Positions 1 through 7,337 of a stretch of 61,211 nucleotides of DNA are shown piece after piece (positions within the stretch are counted from its first letter, which is position 1; every line of letters starts with the position of its first letter). The notes beneath the pieces were generated by a model that saw only the letters and a program-made list of their open reading frames with translations, searched no databases and was not told the DNA's origin. Source of the DNA: Fictibacillus aquaticus (GTDB taxonomy: Bacteria > Bacillota > Bacilli > Bacillales > Fictibacillaceae); assembly GCF_002245695.1 (NCBI RefSeq), contig NZ_NOII01000006.1, forward strand, positions 1 through 61,211, written 5' to 3'. Both the position numbers and the translations under genes were made by a program.

Positions 1-10
1 CTCCAATAAA
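1..10 (-). rRNA. 16S rRNA, extreme 5' end (partial)
   Basis: On the minus strand these bases read TTTATTGGAG, the start of Bacillus 16S rRNA just before the universal AGTTTGATC, which would lie off the left edge. Two tandem promoters and a leader with a boxA-like element lie upstream on the same strand. Only the first bases are visible, so the call depends on that context. Confidence 0.75.
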
Positions 11-80
11 GTGTTTAATCTGTCTCTTGCTTGTTTAAAACTGACGGAATTAATTTAATTCCTTACCTATGCTTTTGTTC

Positions 81-95
81 AGTTGTCAAAGAACT
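81..95 (-). promoter_or_regulatory. boxA-like element in rRNA leader
   Basis: The minus strand reads AGTTCTTTGACAACT, close to the boxA antitermination element found in Bacillus rRNA leaders (TGTTCTTTGAAAACT type). It lies between promoter P2 and the 16S start, as expected for rRNA antitermination by Nus factors. An almost perfect palindrome (GGAATTAATTTAATTCC, 46-62) follows closer to the 16S and may be part of an RNA-processing stem. Confidence 0.6.
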
Positions 96-128
96 TTTTC
101 GTGCGTCGCTCGTTTTGGCGACTTTATT

Positions 129-158
129 AAGATACCACCGTTCAGTACTGCTTGTCAA
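129..158 (-). promoter_or_regulatory. rRNA operon promoter P2 (sigma-A)
   Basis: On the minus strand TTGACA (153-158) is separated by 18 bp from TATCTT (129-134). The site is 99 bp downstream of a second promoter with the same arrangement, matching the tandem-promoter layout of Bacillus rRNA operons. It drives the 16S that begins at the left edge. Confidence 0.7.
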
Positions 159-227
159 CAAGCTTTTTGAACTTTTTTAATATCTAATTTTTAAGTGTCT
201 GCTTCAAATGCAGAAGCGACGAAATCT

Positions 228-257
228 AATATATCACCCGCTCGCCTGCTTGGTCAA
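228..257 (-). promoter_or_regulatory. rRNA operon promoter P1 (sigma-A)
   Basis: On the minus strand TTGACC (252-257) is separated by 18 bp from TATATT (228-233). It begins only 8 bp after the stop codon of the small gene upstream and forms a tandem pair with P2. Confidence 0.65.
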
Positions 258-264
258 TACTTTT

Positions 265-504
265 TTATATATTATATATTTTTCTCCTCAGATACTTTCG
301 GCAGTCTGCTGGTCCCGCTATTCTGCGGAACAAGTTAAACATTACCTGATATCTATCTTCGAGAGCTGATTTTACGATTTTATCAATGCGTTCGTCTGTC
401 AGATCGAATATGATCTCTTCCATCTCTTTTTTCAGCAGATATTCGAATTCCCTTAATTCCTGCTGATTCATAATCATTCCGAGCATGCAGCCACCTCTTT
501 CCAT
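265..504 (-). CDS. small conserved-looking hypothetical protein
   Basis: I do not recognise this protein. It has about 79 residues, is highly charged and predicted to be mostly helical, with a core rich in Glu, Leu, Arg and Ile and no membrane segment or signal peptide. The start at 504 follows GAGAGGAG. An alternative start at 486 (MLGMI) follows AGAGGTGG, and the spacing is short in both cases. The gene diverges from pdaB and its stop is 8 bp from rRNA promoter P1, so transcription would run straight into the rRNA operon. No function can be assigned. That it is real rests on the two ribosome binding sites and protein-like composition. Confidence 0.55.
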   Translation of the reverse strand: MERGGCMLGMIMNQQELREFEYLLKKEMEEIIFDLTDERIDKIVKSALEDRYQVMFNLFRRIAGPADCRKYLRRKIYNI

Positions 505-574
505 AATTCTCCTCTCATTATGTCCATGCCATGCCGCCGCTATCACGGCAACTTTAAATGTCGAATAAAAAAAG

Positions 575-602
575 TCATATCTTAGGCCTGTCTTCATAAT
601 TT
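575..602 (+). promoter_or_regulatory. candidate sigma-E promoter of pdaB
   Basis: TCATATC (575-581) and CATAATTT (595-602) are separated by 13 bp, resembling the sigma-E elements KMATATT and CATACANT. Mother-cell sigma-E control of pdaB is my recollection for B. subtilis. The -10 match is imperfect, so this is a candidate only. Confidence 0.4.
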
Positions 603-638
603 TAAACAAGAAAGACCGGACAAGGAGGCAGAGTATTT

Positions 639-1400
639 ATGAAATTTTTTATGATTATTAATGGCCGTAAGATCAAGCAATATATGGTCATTGTTTTTGC
701 GGCATTCTTTGCGGCGGCACTGGCTTTCTTAAGTCAGGAGCAGCTTGCTGTCTTCTCCAGCAAAGATGGTCCACGGGCAATTTATAAGGGAGAAGAAAAA
801 GGCAATAAGGTGGCTCTTACATTTGATATTAGCTGGGGCGAGAAGCGGGCACTTCCTATTTTGGATATCTTAAAAGCTGAAGGTGTAAAGAACTGTACAT
901 TCTTCCTGTCTGCCGCATGGGCAGAGCGCCACCCTGAGGTAGTAGACCGCATCGTCAAGGACGGACACGAAATCGCGAGTTTAGGGTATCAGTATAAAAG
1001 CTATACAGAATTTGAAGATCAGCAAGTGAAACGAGATATTCTTACCGCTCAGGAAAAGCTTAAGAAAGTGTCCGGCAAGCTGACGTCTCTTCTTCGTCCG
1101 CCTAACGGAAGCTTTGATAAGCGTGTACTGAATATTTCAGAGGACTTAAATCATACAGTTGTTCATTGGAGTGTTGATACGAAGGACTGGAAAAACCCTG
1201 GTGTCGATAAGATCGTGCAAAATGCAACCGCAGATGTGAAGGCTGGTGATATCATCCTTCTTCACGCTTCTGATTCCGTAAAGCAGACACACAAAGCGCT
1301 TCCGAACATCATTCAAAAACTGAAAAGCGACGGATACAAATTTGTCAGCGTAACAGAAATGATCGCGAACACGCAGGCAAACAGCAAAGAAGTGCAATAG
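639..1400 (+). CDS. pdaB: polysaccharide deacetylase family sporulation protein PdaB
   Basis: A 253-residue NodB-domain protein with one N-terminal membrane anchor (about residues 12-35), so the catalytic domain probably faces outward. The family motifs are visible: TFDISWG in place of TFDDG, GHEIASLGY, RPPNGSF, the DTKDW stretch and LLHASD. Several canonical metal-binding positions differ from ordinary chitin or peptidoglycan deacetylases, which is typical of PdaB. In B. subtilis PdaB is needed to keep spores stable late in sporulation. AAGGAGG precedes the ATG with good spacing. It converges on kbaA across a shared terminator and diverges from the small hypothetical gene. Its position next to an rRNA operon matches B. 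subtilis ybaN. Confidence 0.93.
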   Translation: MKFFMIINGRKIKQYMVIVFAAFFAAALAFLSQEQLAVFSSKDGPRAIYKGEEKGNKVALTFDISWGEKRALPILDILKAEGVKNCTFFLSAAWAERHPEVVDRIVKDGHEIASLGYQYKSYTEFEDQQVKRDILTAQEKLKKVSGKLTSLLRPPNGSFDKRVLNISEDLNHTVVHWSVDTKDWKNPGVDKIVQNATADVKAGDIILLHASDSVKQTHKALPNIIQKLKSDGYKFVSVTEMIANTQANSKEVQ

Positions 1401-1410
1401 TATATATAAA

Positions 1411-1443
1411 ACAAAGAGGGTGCCAGCTGGGCACCCTCTTTGT
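1411..1443. terminator. bidirectional intrinsic terminator (pdaB/kbaA)
   Basis: A perfect 14-bp stem (1411-1424 with 1430-1443; core GAGGGTGCC/GGCACCCTC) with a 5-base loop is flanked by T-rich DNA on the plus strand and A-rich DNA on the other side. It can therefore end both converging transcripts. Confidence 0.9.
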
Positions 1444-1451
1444 TTTGATTT

Positions 1452-2069
1452 TTATTTACGTGCAGCAGCATTTAAACCAGACGGCTTGTTTTTCGCTGTA
1501 TTTAAACGGTGCAGCATCAAAATTTGATACGTATTGCAAAGGATGAGCGGTACGAATGTAATCCACATAGAAATGGGGTTGTTTTGTTTTAGAACAGGAA
1601 CCCATTCCAATGTGGTGACGACTGAGATGAAGAACAGTGTCGGGATGAATGCGGCCTGATTTGTCATCTTGCTCTTCAAAAGCGCTATGACTAGAGCATA
1701 AATGAGAAGTGCTGCCGGAATGACGATGTAAGGCACCAGCGCTTCCCCTTCTTTATGAAAAGAGGAATAGCGCAGGTAGAATAAATCAAAGATAACGACT
1801 GCGATGACGAGAAGCTGAACAGCCTCCCAAAGCCCTTTTGACTTAAAAATCCCCAATCCGAAGCGGTGAACTGTCAAATATGCAAAAAAGCCCATCTGGC
1901 TGAACACGCTGAAAAGTGCCCCAAAGCCGACTAATCCTAATATATAAACGCCGATTTCCTTCAAGCTCCCGCTTTCTGGGAATTGAAGGATAAAGCCTGT
2001 AGCAATTGCGCTGATCGTTCCAATAAGTAAAGTGGTGGTAAATAAAAACACCCAGTTTCTTGAGTTCAC
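1452..2069 (-). CDS. kbaA: KinB-signalling pathway activation protein KbaA
   Basis: A 205-residue integral membrane protein with about six hydrophobic segments and a basic C-terminal tail. Sequence and position match KbaA, which in B. subtilis is required for the KinB sensor kinase branch of the sporulation phosphorelay. The start codon is GTG, preceded by AGGGGG about 8 bases upstream. The gene is convergent with pdaB and divergent from gerD, so it is probably transcribed alone. No enzymatic motif is visible. Confidence 0.88.
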   Translation of the reverse strand: MNSRNWVFLFTTTLLIGTISAIATGFILQFPESGSLKEIGVYILGLVGFGALFSVFSQMGFFAYLTVHRFGLGIFKSKGLWEAVQLLVIAVVIFDLFYLRYSSFHKEGEALVPYIVIPAALLIYALVIALLKSKMTNQAAFIPTLFFISVVTTLEWVPVLKQNNPISMWITFVPLILCNTYQILMLHRLNTAKNKPSGLNAAARK

Positions 2070-2150
2070 GGTCTCTTCCCCCTATTCTTTTCCGTTTTTG
2101 ATTGTACCATAATTAAGCACCGGAAATTCCAGTTTTCCTTTATTTGTCCA

Positions 2151-2179
2151 GTATATTTGGCCTCTATTTCCCCATTCTA
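2151..2179 (+). promoter_or_regulatory. sigma-G promoter of gerD
   Basis: GTATA (2151-2155), 17 bp, then CATTCTA (2173-2179) is a full match to the forespore sigma-G consensus (gHATR, N17-18, CATWHTA). It lies 35 bp upstream of the gerD ATG. In B. subtilis gerD is a sigma-G gene, so sequence and knowledge agree. Confidence 0.75.
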
Positions 2180-2213
2180 ATAATAAGATTCAAATAGAAA
2201 GGAGGGAGCAGAA

Positions 2214-2843
2214 ATGAAAAAGCCATGGATGCTGTTCCTGCTCTTCTGTTCACTTCTTCTTTCTTCGAGCGGATGTGCACAAAAAGAGGCACAGGGCTCA
2301 AGCCAGATGGATTACGAAGCAACAAAAAAAATGCTCGTGGATATCCTGAAGACTGAAGATGGGAAAAAGGCAATGATGGAAGTCCTGTCTGATGAAAAGA
2401 TGAAGCAGCAGCTGCTCATGGACAGTGATGTTATAAAAAAGACCATTGAAGAACAGATGCTTACTGAAAAAGGCAAAAAGTTTTGGACAGAGCTTTTTAA
2501 AGACCCAAAATTCGCAGCTGCTTATGCAAAAAGCATGAAGAAAGAGCATGAAAAGCTCATGAAGGACTTAATGAAAGATCCTGATTATCAGGCAGCCGTC
2601 ATGAAAATTATGCAAAACCCGAAAATGGGCGAGAAGCTTCTAGAGCTTGTGAACAGCCAGCCAGTCCGTAAAGAAATGAAAAAAGTGATGCTTGAAACGT
2701 TTGAGAGTCCGATCGTCAAAGCCCAGATCAGTGAAATGCTGAAAAAGGCAGCACATGAAGAAATTGACGAGGCCGTATCGAAAAAAGGCGGCGGGGGCGG
2801 CGGCGAAGAGCAAAAAGCCCAAGAATCCAGCACTACACAGTAA
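2214..2843 (+). CDS. gerD: spore germination lipoprotein GerD
   Basis: A 209-residue lipoprotein precursor: basic start, hydrophobic stretch, then the lipobox LSSSGC with Cys21 as the lipidated residue. The mature part is highly charged and helical, rich in Lys, Met and Glu, ending in a polyglycine run and a polar tail, as in GerD. In B. subtilis GerD clusters nutrient germinant receptors into germinosomes in the spore inner membrane. AGGAGG precedes the ATG at ideal spacing and a sigma-G promoter lies just upstream. It converges on salA across a shared terminator. Confidence 0.94.
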   Translation: MKKPWMLFLLFCSLLLSSSGCAQKEAQGSSQMDYEATKKMLVDILKTEDGKKAMMEVLSDEKMKQQLLMDSDVIKKTIEEQMLTEKGKKFWTELFKDPKFAAAYAKSMKKEHEKLMKDLMKDPDYQAAVMKIMQNPKMGEKLLELVNSQPVRKEMKKVMLETFESPIVKAQISEMLKKAAHEEIDEAVSKKGGGGGGEEQKAQESSTTQ

Positions 2844-2869
2844 AACCTCCCGCGCAGGCAGGAGGTTTT
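2842..2869. terminator. bidirectional terminator (gerD/salA)
   Basis: AAAACCTCC (2842-2850) pairs with GGAGGTTTT (2861-2869) around a 10-base loop and is followed by more T residues. The A-run on the other side lets it serve salA as well. Confidence 0.85.
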
Positions 2870-2872
2870 TTT

Positions 2873-3907
2873 TTATTTGCCGGTCTTTTCTATGACCTTT
2901 TTAGCGATCTGGATATAATGCTCTCCGATCAGTGATGCAGAATCATACACACTTGGAGCAAAATCATTTTCATCGATCTCAGGCTGTCCGAGCGGGATAT
3001 TGCCTAAAACGGGAACCATCAGCTCTTCAGCAAGACGCTCTCCTCCGCCTTTTCCAAAGATATATTCTTTTTCTCCCGTCACTTTGCTTTCGAAATACGC
3101 CATGTTCTCGACGATTCCAAGAATCTCATGGTCTGTTTTCAGCGCCATGCTTCCGGCTCTTGCTGCAACGAACGCTGCTGTCGCATGCGGTGTTGTTACG
3201 ATAACTTCACGGCATTTCGGCAGCATCTTATGGACATCAAGCGCCACATCACCCGTACCCGGCGGCAGATCAAGCAGCATGTAGTCTAAATCTCCCCATT
3301 CAACTTCACTGAAGAAGTTGTTGAGCATCTTGCCGAGCATCGGTCCGCGCCAGATAACAGGAGCGTTATCTTCTACGAAAAATGCCATTGAGATGACTTT
3401 TACACCAAAGCGGTCTACCGGGAAAATACGATCGCCTTTCACTTTCGGCCGCTCTTGGATGCCCATCATATCTGGAACACTGAAACCGTAGATGTCAGCA
3501 TCGATCAAACCGACTTTTTTGCCAAGGCGGGCGAGAGAAACTGCAAGGTTCACCGACACAGTCGATTTGCCTACTCCGCCTTTTCCGCTGGCGATCGCGA
3601 TGAATTCAGTTTTGCTGTTTTTAGAAAGCAGCGGCGGTACTCCTGGTTCAGGAGCTTGAGGAGCTTCTTCTCTCGTTTCGAATCGCAGTCCAACTGATTC
3701 AGCACCTGCACCTTTCAGCACCGATACGACAGCCTGCTGAAGCTGCATCTGCTCAGGCGTTCCTGTTTTCGCGACTGCCAGTTTCAGGCCGACATAGCCG
3801 TCCTTGATTTTCACTTCACGGATACTGCCGCTCTCCACAAGGCTTTTATGTAAAAAAGGGTCTTGTACGGATTGTAAAAGCTCGATTACTTTCTCTTCTG
3901 TAAGCAA
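2873..3907 (-). CDS. salA: Mrp/NBP35-family P-loop ATPase SalA
   Basis: About 344 residues: an N-terminal MIP18-like (DUF59) domain of roughly 85 residues, then a P-loop ATPase domain with the deviant Walker A GKGGVGKS near residue 110 and the LDLPPGTGD motif. In B. subtilis SalA derepresses aprE by repressing scoC; relatives carry Fe-S clusters. I place the start at a TTG (3905-3907), which is 10-11 bases after AAGGAT and fits the family N-terminus. The upstream ATG at 3919 sits directly on the ribosome binding site. An extended -10 promoter lies just upstream. Confidence 0.9.
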   Translation of the reverse strand: MLTEEKVIELLQSVQDPFLHKSLVESGSIREVKIKDGYVGLKLAVAKTGTPEQMQLQQAVVSVLKGAGAESVGLRFETREEAPQAPEPGVPPLLSKNSKTEFIAIASGKGGVGKSTVSVNLAVSLARLGKKVGLIDADIYGFSVPDMMGIQERPKVKGDRIFPVDRFGVKVISMAFFVEDNAPVIWRGPMLGKMLNNFFSEVEWGDLDYMLLDLPPGTGDVALDVHKMLPKCREVIVTTPHATAAFVAARAGSMALKTDHEILGIVENMAYFESKVTGEKEYIFGKGGGERLAEELMVPVLGNIPLGQPEIDENDFAPSVYDSASLIGEHYIQIAKKVIEKTGK

Positions 3908-3944
3908 CTGATGACACATCCTTTTTCCACGTAAGTATACGGTG

Positions 3945-3953
3945 ATTATACCA
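3945..3953 (-). promoter_or_regulatory. extended -10 promoter of salA
   Basis: The minus strand reads TGGTATAAT, a perfect extended -10 (TGnTATAAT), about 35 bp before the salA start. No good -35 is present at 17 bp, which extended -10 promoters tolerate. Confidence 0.55.
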
Positions 3954-3990
3954 CAAAACTGAAAGTGCTTACTTTTTAAAGACTCACGGA

Positions 3991-4012
3991 AAAAAGCGCC
4001 GGAGCGCTTTTT
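3991..4012 (-). terminator. intrinsic terminator after cwlD
   Basis: A hairpin AAAAAGCGC/GCGCTTTTT (3991-3999 with 4004-4012) starts directly at the cwlD stop codon. On the minus strand it ends in a T-run. Confidence 0.8.
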
Positions 4013-4735
4013 CTAATTTTCTTCACCAGGAAGTTTTTCATTTGTATAAAACCTGAGGATTCCTTGATAGATCGACGCAGAAATCTTCTGCTGATATGAT
4101 TTCGTTTTTAAATACTCCCGTTCTGTTGGATTAGACAGAAACCCGACTTCAACAAGAGCACCTGGTATTTCCGCCGTTCTTAGAAGGTAAAGACCAGAGA
4201 TGGATTTGGCCATTCTATTGGTATTCTCCAGATTGCGGATCAATTCGCTCTGTATCATTTTGGAGAGCCTCTCTTCCTGTTTACGTGCCGGGTGGAAAAA
4301 AACTTGAGCACCGCGCCATTTTGAAGAAGGCAGAGAGTTCAGGTGGATACTGATAAAAAGGTCAGCATCAGAACCGTTAATGATTTCTTTGCGGTGTCTT
4401 AAGTCTTCATTTTTTCGATGGCGCAGCTTTTTTGTTCCTTCATTGGCCAGGTCACGGTCCACTTCACGTGTCATGATGACCATCGCACCAGACTCTTGCA
4501 GATAGTCACGCAGCATAAGCGATATGTTGAGTGCCACTTCTTTCTCAAGTACCTTACCGTCCCCTATCGCTCCGCCATCAGGTCCCCCGTGGCCTGGATC
4601 AATGACGATCACTTTGCCGGATAGCGGCATGTTCCATGAACGCCATGAATTTTTTTCCGTAAACTGATACGTTAAAATAAACAGCAGCGCTGAGCAGGCA
4701 AGTGCCAGCGCTATCCGCTTCACCCATCTCTTCAT
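4013..4735 (-). CDS. cwlD: germination-specific N-acetylmuramoyl-L-alanine amidase CwlD
   Basis: A 240-residue amidase_3 protein with an N-terminal membrane anchor (about residues 8-24). The zinc site is visible as DPGHGG (His49), Glu64 in LEKEVA and SIHLN, with the catalytic Glu in VEVGFLSNP. CwlD removes stem peptides during formation of muramic delta-lactam in the spore cortex, acting with PdaA; the cortex needs this mark for germination hydrolases. GGGAGGA precedes the ATG. It is flanked by ybaK and salA as in B. subtilis. I could not identify a convincing sporulation promoter upstream. Confidence 0.93.
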   Translation of the reverse strand: MKRWVKRIALALACSALLFILTYQFTEKNSWRSWNMPLSGKVIVIDPGHGGPDGGAIGDGKVLEKEVALNISLMLRDYLQESGAMVIMTREVDRDLANEGTKKLRHRKNEDLRHRKEIINGSDADLFISIHLNSLPSSKWRGAQVFFHPARKQEERLSKMIQSELIRNLENTNRMAKSISGLYLLRTAEIPGALVEVGFLSNPTEREYLKTKSYQQKISASIYQGILRFYTNEKLPGEEN

Positions 4736-4805
4736 GATTTGCAGTCCTCCCGCTAATCCCTATATGGTCATGTATATGGGACAAGAGGTGAACATATGAC
4801 GAACG

Positions 4806-4834
4806 AAAAAAAAGCCGGCTTATCGCCCGCTTTT
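4806..4834 (-). terminator. intrinsic terminator after ybaK
   Basis: The minus strand has AAAAGCGGGC, a 5-base loop, GCCGGCTTTT with one mismatch, then a run of T. It starts 1-2 bases after the ybaK stop. Confidence 0.8.
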
Positions 4835-4835
4835 G

Positions 4836-5276
4836 TTAATGCAGTTTCATTCTATACCGTTTTTCACCGTTTCGATATCCTTCCATCCACCATACCTGCA
4901 CGTATGCCTCGCAGCACATATGAAGGGATTCCATCATCATTTCTGTTCCCCAGCACCAGAACTGCCAGTATTCAAATAAGCTGTCTGTAATGTTCTTTTC
5001 TTTTTGCGCACTGCGGGCCTTGATGCTTTGCAGAGTTTCTCCATGATAAGCGAGCCGGCTGTAGGCCGCTCCAAGAAGGTAAGCATCAATGGCCATATCG
5101 ATGCACGCATCCTCCAAGTCCTGCTGATATAAAAGGGAATATTGAAAAAAGGGCTGAAAAATACGCTGAATTTCTTTTTTGATGGCAGTCAGTGAAAGGT
5201 CACGCAGCACTTTCCGTTCAAACTGCTCTTTTTTATATTTTTGTTTTTCCCTGAAGTTCGTGAACACCTCTGCCAT
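4836..5276 (-). CDS. ybaK: YbaK family protein (DUF2521)
   Basis: A 146-residue soluble protein with a basic N-terminal helix (FREKQKYKKEQFERK) and a Trp/Tyr/Met-rich C-terminal half. Length, sequence and position between rpsI and cwlD match B. subtilis YbaK (DUF2521), which has no established function. AGAGGAC precedes the ATG. The ybaJ methyltransferase gene that I recall between rpsI and ybaK in B. subtilis is absent here. The 292 bp upstream (5277-5568) hold the rpsI terminator and no gene that I can support. Confidence 0.8.
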   Translation of the reverse strand: MAEVFTNFREKQKYKKEQFERKVLRDLSLTAIKKEIQRIFQPFFQYSLLYQQDLEDACIDMAIDAYLLGAAYSRLAYHGETLQSIKARSAQKEKNITDSLFEYWQFWCWGTEMMMESLHMCCEAYVQVWWMEGYRNGEKRYRMKLH

Positions 5277-5515
5277 ATCTGTCCTCTTCCTGCGCTACTT
5301 GTTTACAGCGCTATATCTTTTCTTATTTACAGGTTTTGCAGTTGCAGCCTTTGCAATCCTGCGTAAAAGATGGGAAAAGACATTGTTAAAGGGAAAAATC
5401 GGCGTGACCCGCAGTTATGGCATTTTGACTCGTAAATTTGATTAAGGACCCTCAAAATCGAATTTAGTCCCTAAAACTCCCTTCAAGCTGATGACTTTTA
5501 GAGGAGATAATAAAA

Positions 5516-5550
5516 AAAGACCGATTCCTGCATAACAGGAACCGGCCTTT
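5516..5550 (-). terminator. intrinsic terminator after rpsI
   Basis: A 15-bp stem (5536-5550 with 5516-5530) with loop CATAA is followed on the minus strand by seven T. The two imperfect positions pair as G-U only in minus-strand RNA, which fixes the direction. Confidence 0.88.
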
Positions 5551-5568
5551 TGAGGCGTAATATAAAAA

Positions 5569-5961
5569 TTAACGCTTTGAGAACTGAGGTGCACGGCGTG
5601 CGCCTTTAAGTCCGTACTTCTTACGCTCTTTCATACGAGCGTCACGAGTAAGGAATCCAGCAGACTTCAAAGTTCCGCGGAACTCAGGGTCAGCTTGAAG
5701 CAATGCACGAGAAACACCGTGGCGGATAGCTCCCGCTTGTCCAGTGTATCCTCCGCCTTGTACGTTAACAAGGACGTTGTACTTGCCTAGTGTATCAGTT
5801 TCGTTAAGCGGCTGCTTAACGATCAATTTTAGAGTTTCTAATCCGAAATATTCGTCGATGCTGCGTCCGTTGATTACAATTTGTCCTTCGCCAGGAACTA
5901 ATCGTACACGTGCTACGGAGTGCTTACGACGTCCAGTGCCATAGTATTGAACTTGTGCCAC
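5569..5961 (-). CDS. rpsI: 30S ribosomal protein S9
   Basis: A 130-residue S9 with the N-terminal [16 protein letters not shown] block and the basic C-terminal tail ending QFSKR, which reaches the P-site tRNA in the 30S subunit. Full length for the family. GGAGGG precedes the ATG. It follows rplM by 18 bp in the universal rplM-rpsI pair and is closed by a strong terminator. Confidence 0.97.
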   Translation of the reverse strand: MAQVQYYGTGRRKHSVARVRLVPGEGQIVINGRSIDEYFGLETLKLIVKQPLNETDTLGKYNVLVNVQGGGYTGQAGAIRHGVSRALLQADPEFRGTLKSAGFLTRDARMKERKKYGLKGARRAPQFSKR

Positions 5962-5979
5962 GTAAATACCCTCCCTTTA

Positions 5980-6417
5980 TTATCCGCGTAATTCGTAGTT
6001 TTCAGGCTTCTGTGCTTGGTGGTTATGCTCAGTTCCAGCATAAACATGAAGCTTCTTGAACATTTGGCGTCCAAGGCTGTTCTTTGGAAGCATGCCTTTG
6101 ATCGCTAGTTCAAGCATTTGAGTCGGACGAGTTGTGCGCATTTCAAGAGCAGTTCTCGTACGAAGTCCGCCTGGGTGACCAGTGTGACGGTAGTAAATTT
6201 TGTCGCTTAACTTCTTACCAGTTAAGTGGATCTTCTCAGCGTTGATGATGATAACGTGATCACCAGTGTCAACGTGTGGTGTAAAAATTGGCTTGTGCTT
6301 TCCGCGAAGGATAGATGCAACTTCACTTGCAAGACGTCCTAGAGTCTTTCCTTCTGCGTCAATCACGTACCATTTACGTTCTACTTCAGCAGCTTTCGCC
6401 ATGAATGTCGTACGCAT
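5980..6417 (-). CDS. rplM: 50S ribosomal protein L13
   Basis: A 145-residue L13, an early assembly protein of the 50S subunit, with the typical [18 protein letters not shown] start and the [12 protein letters not shown]-type segment. CAGGAGGG lies 6-7 bases before the ATG. A 140-base leader with its own promoter separates it from truA, consistent with independent, autogenous control. Confidence 0.97.
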   Translation of the reverse strand: MRTTFMAKAAEVERKWYVIDAEGKTLGRLASEVASILRGKHKPIFTPHVDTGDHVIIINAEKIHLTGKKLSDKIYYRHTGHPGGLRTRTALEMRTTRPTQMLELAIKGMLPKNSLGRQMFKKLHVYAGTEHNHQAQKPENYELRG

Positions 6418-6529
6418 GTGTTTTTCCCTCCTGTATGTTCAATCGCTAAATCGCATTAAAATTGTATATGTGTCATTTCCCGAGATATCTCCGGGGCAGT
6501 GGCGATATCATTTAGAAATACCAAAATAC
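6418..6529 (-). ncRNA. probable L13 leader (rplM 5' UTR)
   Basis: The transcript from the promoter at 6530-6558 would carry about 110 untranslated bases before rplM. They contain the self-complementary segments GATATCGCC, GGAGATATC and TCGGG. Firmicutes rplM genes usually carry a structured L13 leader that responds to L13 or L13 with S9. Position and length fit, but I matched no consensus base by base. Confidence 0.5.
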
Positions 6530-6558
6530 ATCTTATAATATTAAAACAACTATGTCAA
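6530..6558 (-). promoter_or_regulatory. promoter of rplM-rpsI
   Basis: On the minus strand TTGACA (6553-6558) is followed after 15-17 bp by an overlapping -10 region TATAAGAT. It lies between the truA stop and the leader. The exact -10 frame is uncertain. Confidence 0.6.
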
Positions 6559-6563
6559 GCGTA

Positions 6564-7325
6564 TCACGAATATTTATCCTCAATTTGTCCATAAAAAACT
6601 CTGTTCAAATAAAGCCCGTGAGCGGGAGCTGTCTTTCCTGTTTTTGTCCGGTCTTTTGCCTTCAAAAGCACAGGAATATCAGCCGGTGCAATCTTCCCCT
6701 GCCCTACTTCAAGAAGCGTGCCGATAATGATCCTGACCATGTTGTATAAAAAGCCGTTCCCGCGGATGGTGAACGTCCAGTCATCTCCATCGATGTCCAG
6801 ATCCAGTGAAGTTATCGTCCTGATCTTGTCCTCGACCTCAGACCGCGCTGAACAGAACGACGTGAAATCATGAGTGCCAAGAAAATGAGGAATCGCGTCC
6901 TGAACAAGATCAGCATTTATTACATATGGAAAGTGGCACGTATAATTCCGCTGAAACACATCGCCTTGCAGTGACGTGTTGACTTTGTATACATACTCCT
7001 TGCCTTCCGCTGAAAAACGGGAATGGAACCCGCTTTCTGCTTCCTCTGCCATAAGGACACGTATATCGGCCGGAAGGAGGGCGTTAAGCGCTTTTATCCA
7101 CCGTTTGGGTTCTATGGCAAGGGAACTGTCAAAATGGAGCACCTGGCCCCTTGCATGGACTCCTGCGTCAGTACGTCCTGAAGCGGAGACGGGTACCGTA
7201 CCCCCTTTGTGCATCACAGACAGACAGCGCTCGATCTCACCCTGCACCGTGCGTCCGGCCGGCTGGATCTGGTAGCCGGCAAAGCCTGTGCCGTCATAGG
7301 ATATGGTCAGTTTATAGCGTTTCAT
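6564..7325 (-). CDS. truA: tRNA pseudouridine(38-40) synthase TruA
   Basis: A 253-residue pseudouridine synthase modifying positions 38-40 in the tRNA anticodon arm. The catalytic Asp53 lies in GRTDAGVHA, and the RNA-binding MVRIIIGTLLEVG segment is near the C-terminus. Of the two ATGs in ATGATCATG, the second is chosen because AAAGGAG sits 7 bases before it and only one base before the first. It starts 12 bp after the ecfT stop and forms one operon with the ecf genes, as in B. subtilis. Confidence 0.95.
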   Translation of the reverse strand: MKRYKLTISYDGTGFAGYQIQPAGRTVQGEIERCLSVMHKGGTVPVSASGRTDAGVHARGQVLHFDSSLAIEPKRWIKALNALLPADIRVLMAEEAESGFHSRFSAEGKEYVYKVNTSLQGDVFQRNYTCHFPYVINADLVQDAIPHFLGTHDFTSFCSARSEVEDKIRTITSLDLDIDGDDWTFTIRGNGFLYNMVRIIIGTLLEVGQGKIAPADIPVLLKAKDRTKTGKTAPAHGLYLNRVFYGQIEDKYS

Positions 7326-7337
7326 GATCATGCTCCT

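Noticed and set aside
5179-5445. Plus-strand frame with a hydrophobic segment in the ybaK-rpsI gap
   Set aside because: Its first third is antisense to ybaK, and no ribosome binding site or homologue comes to mind.
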